Of a DNA stretch of 8,336 nucleotides, positions 7,791 through 8,336 are shown piece after piece. The stretch is from an uncultured Sphingosinicella sp. (GTDB lineage Bacteria > Pseudomonadota > Alphaproteobacteria > Sphingomonadales > Sphingomonadaceae): the NCBI GenBank assembly GCA_946886275.1, contig CAMPIH010000103.1, positions 1 to 8,336 of the forward strand, written 5' to 3'. Both the position numbers and the translations under genes were made by a program. The notes under the pieces were generated by a model. That model had not been told where the DNA came from. It searched no databases and worked only from the letters and a program-made list of their open reading frames with translations. Numbering within the stretch: the stretch's first letter is position 1; each line of letters starts with the position of its first letter.

Positions 7791-7860
7791 CGCGTGGCGC
7801 GGAATGCGGCGGGGTGATGCCAAAGCGGACCCTTGCTGATAGCCTGTCGAGGACCGGGAC

Positions 7861-7870
7861 GAGGAGGAGG
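7861..7870 (+). promoter_or_regulatory. Strong ribosome binding site fixing the TTG start
   Basis: GAGGAGGAGG is a near-perfect anti-16S match placed five bases before the TTG at 7876. No ATG or GTG lies in frame near the predicted signal peptide start, so this site decides the start codon of the downstream gene. Confidence 0.8.
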
Positions 7871-7875
7871 CGCAG

Positions 7876-8336
7876 TTGAAGCGACGTACATTCCTGGCGG
7901 CCGTGCCGCTGGCCGCCGTCGGCCTCCCCTTCGCCCGAACCGCCGGCGCCCAATCGCCAGCGCCCGGGCCGGCGCTCAGCCCGGCGCTGCCGGCGACGAG
8001 CTTCTACCCCGACGTCGAAGCCGGCGACCGGCCGGTGGGCGCGAGCTTCGCGAGCCGATCGGAGGTTTTCGGCCGCAACGGCGCGGCGGCGACGTCCCAT
8101 CCGCTGGCGACTCTGGCCGGGATCGAGATATTGAAGAAAGGCGGCTCGGCCGTCGACGCGGCGATCGCGATGAACGCCGCTCTGGGATTCCTCGAGCCCA
8201 CCGCCAACGGCATTGGCGGCGATCTCTATGCGATGCTCTGGGATCCCGAAGCGGCGAAGGTGGTCGGGATATCGGGCTCCGGCCGATCGCCGCGCGGCCT
8301 CAGCCTCGAGACGGTGCGCTCCCGCGCCAGGAACGG
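7876..8336 (+). CDS. Gamma-glutamyltransferase-family protein with Tat signal, 3'-truncated by window edge
   Basis: A TTG start opens a frame that runs off the right edge, giving 153 residues of an expected 550-620. Residues 2-7 (KRRTFL) form a twin-arginine motif before a hydrophobic stretch, and AGA-QS at residues 23-26 is a likely cleavage site. Export folded to the periplasm is therefore likely. From about residue 70 the sequence follows the GGT large-subunit N-terminus: NGAAATSHPLATLAGIEILK, GGSAVDAAIAMNAALGFLEP, then NGIGGDLYAMLWD. Family members are Ntn-hydrolases that cut themselves into two subunits and hydrolyse or transfer gamma-glutamyl groups, for example from glutathione. The motif at residues 134-139 is GSGRSP, whereas classical GGT carries a FREMAP-like motif holding the substrate-binding arginine. 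This protein may thus belong to the YwrD-like branch with a different substrate. The catalytic threonine lies outside the window. It may be co-transcribed with the peptidase 85 bases upstream. Confidence 0.88.
   Translation, partial: MKRRTFLAAVPLAAVGLPFARTAGAQSPAPGPALSPALPATSFYPDVEAGDRPVGASFASRSEVFGRNGAAATSHPLATLAGIEILKKGGSAVDAAIAMNAALGFLEPTANGIGGDLYAMLWDPEAAKVVGISGSGRSPRGLSLETVRSRARN

Noticed and set aside
7791..7875. Gap between the S46 peptidase and the GGT-family gene searched for a terminator or promoter.
   Set aside because: Apart from the ribosome binding site, I see no stable hairpin with a T-run and no convincing -35/-10 pair. TTGCTGATAG near 7842 is too poor a match to call.

Overview
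The window is GC-rich with strong codon bias (GC-ending codons overall, but AAT, TAT and GAT common for Asn, Tyr and Asp). The gene set suggests a sphingomonad-type alphaproteobacterium: a large RTX exoprotein, a YbaN/DUF454 membrane protein, a solitary MreB-like protein, a periplasmic S46 dipeptidyl-peptidase and a Tat-exported gamma-glutamyltransferase-family enzyme. The taxonomic call is inference from gene content and codon use, not from a marker gene.

Layout. (1) Bases 1-3776, plus strand: the 3' part of a very large RTX protein, open at the left edge. It has seven related beta/RTX units, two of which form a block that has been duplicated (about 957-960 bp per copy). After these come a beta linker, an EF-hand-like calcium loop, a helix-rich segment, a second short RTX block and a serralysin-type C-terminal domain that should carry the type I secretion signal. 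A 13-bp stem hairpin follows the stop. (2) Bases 3777-4047: intergenic, with two tiny reading frames and a repeated 12-13 base motif but no firm gene. (3) 4048-4401, plus: YbaN/DUF454 inner-membrane protein. (4) 4418-5428, minus, convergent with (3) at a 16-base gap: a divergent MreB/actin-like ATPase without mreC, mreD, pbp2 or rodA beside it. (5) 5429-5642: a divergent control region with a GC-rich palindrome. (6) 5643-7790, plus: S46 dipeptidyl-peptidase with signal peptide, complete catalytic triad and a DPP7-type specificity glycine. (7) 7876-8336, plus, running off the right edge: gamma-glutamyltransferase-family protein with a TTG start, a very strong ribosome binding site and a Tat signal.

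Function. The S46 peptidase and the GGT-family enzyme lie on the same strand 85 bases apart, and both carry export signals. They could act together on peptides and gamma-glutamyl compounds in the periplasm. The RTX protein is probably secreted across both membranes, but no type I transporter genes are in view. The window does not look like a defence island or mobile element. The least ordinary items are the stand-alone MreB paralogue with altered nucleotide-site residues, the recent-looking block duplication in the RTX gene, and the unusual GSGR motif in the GGT-family protein.
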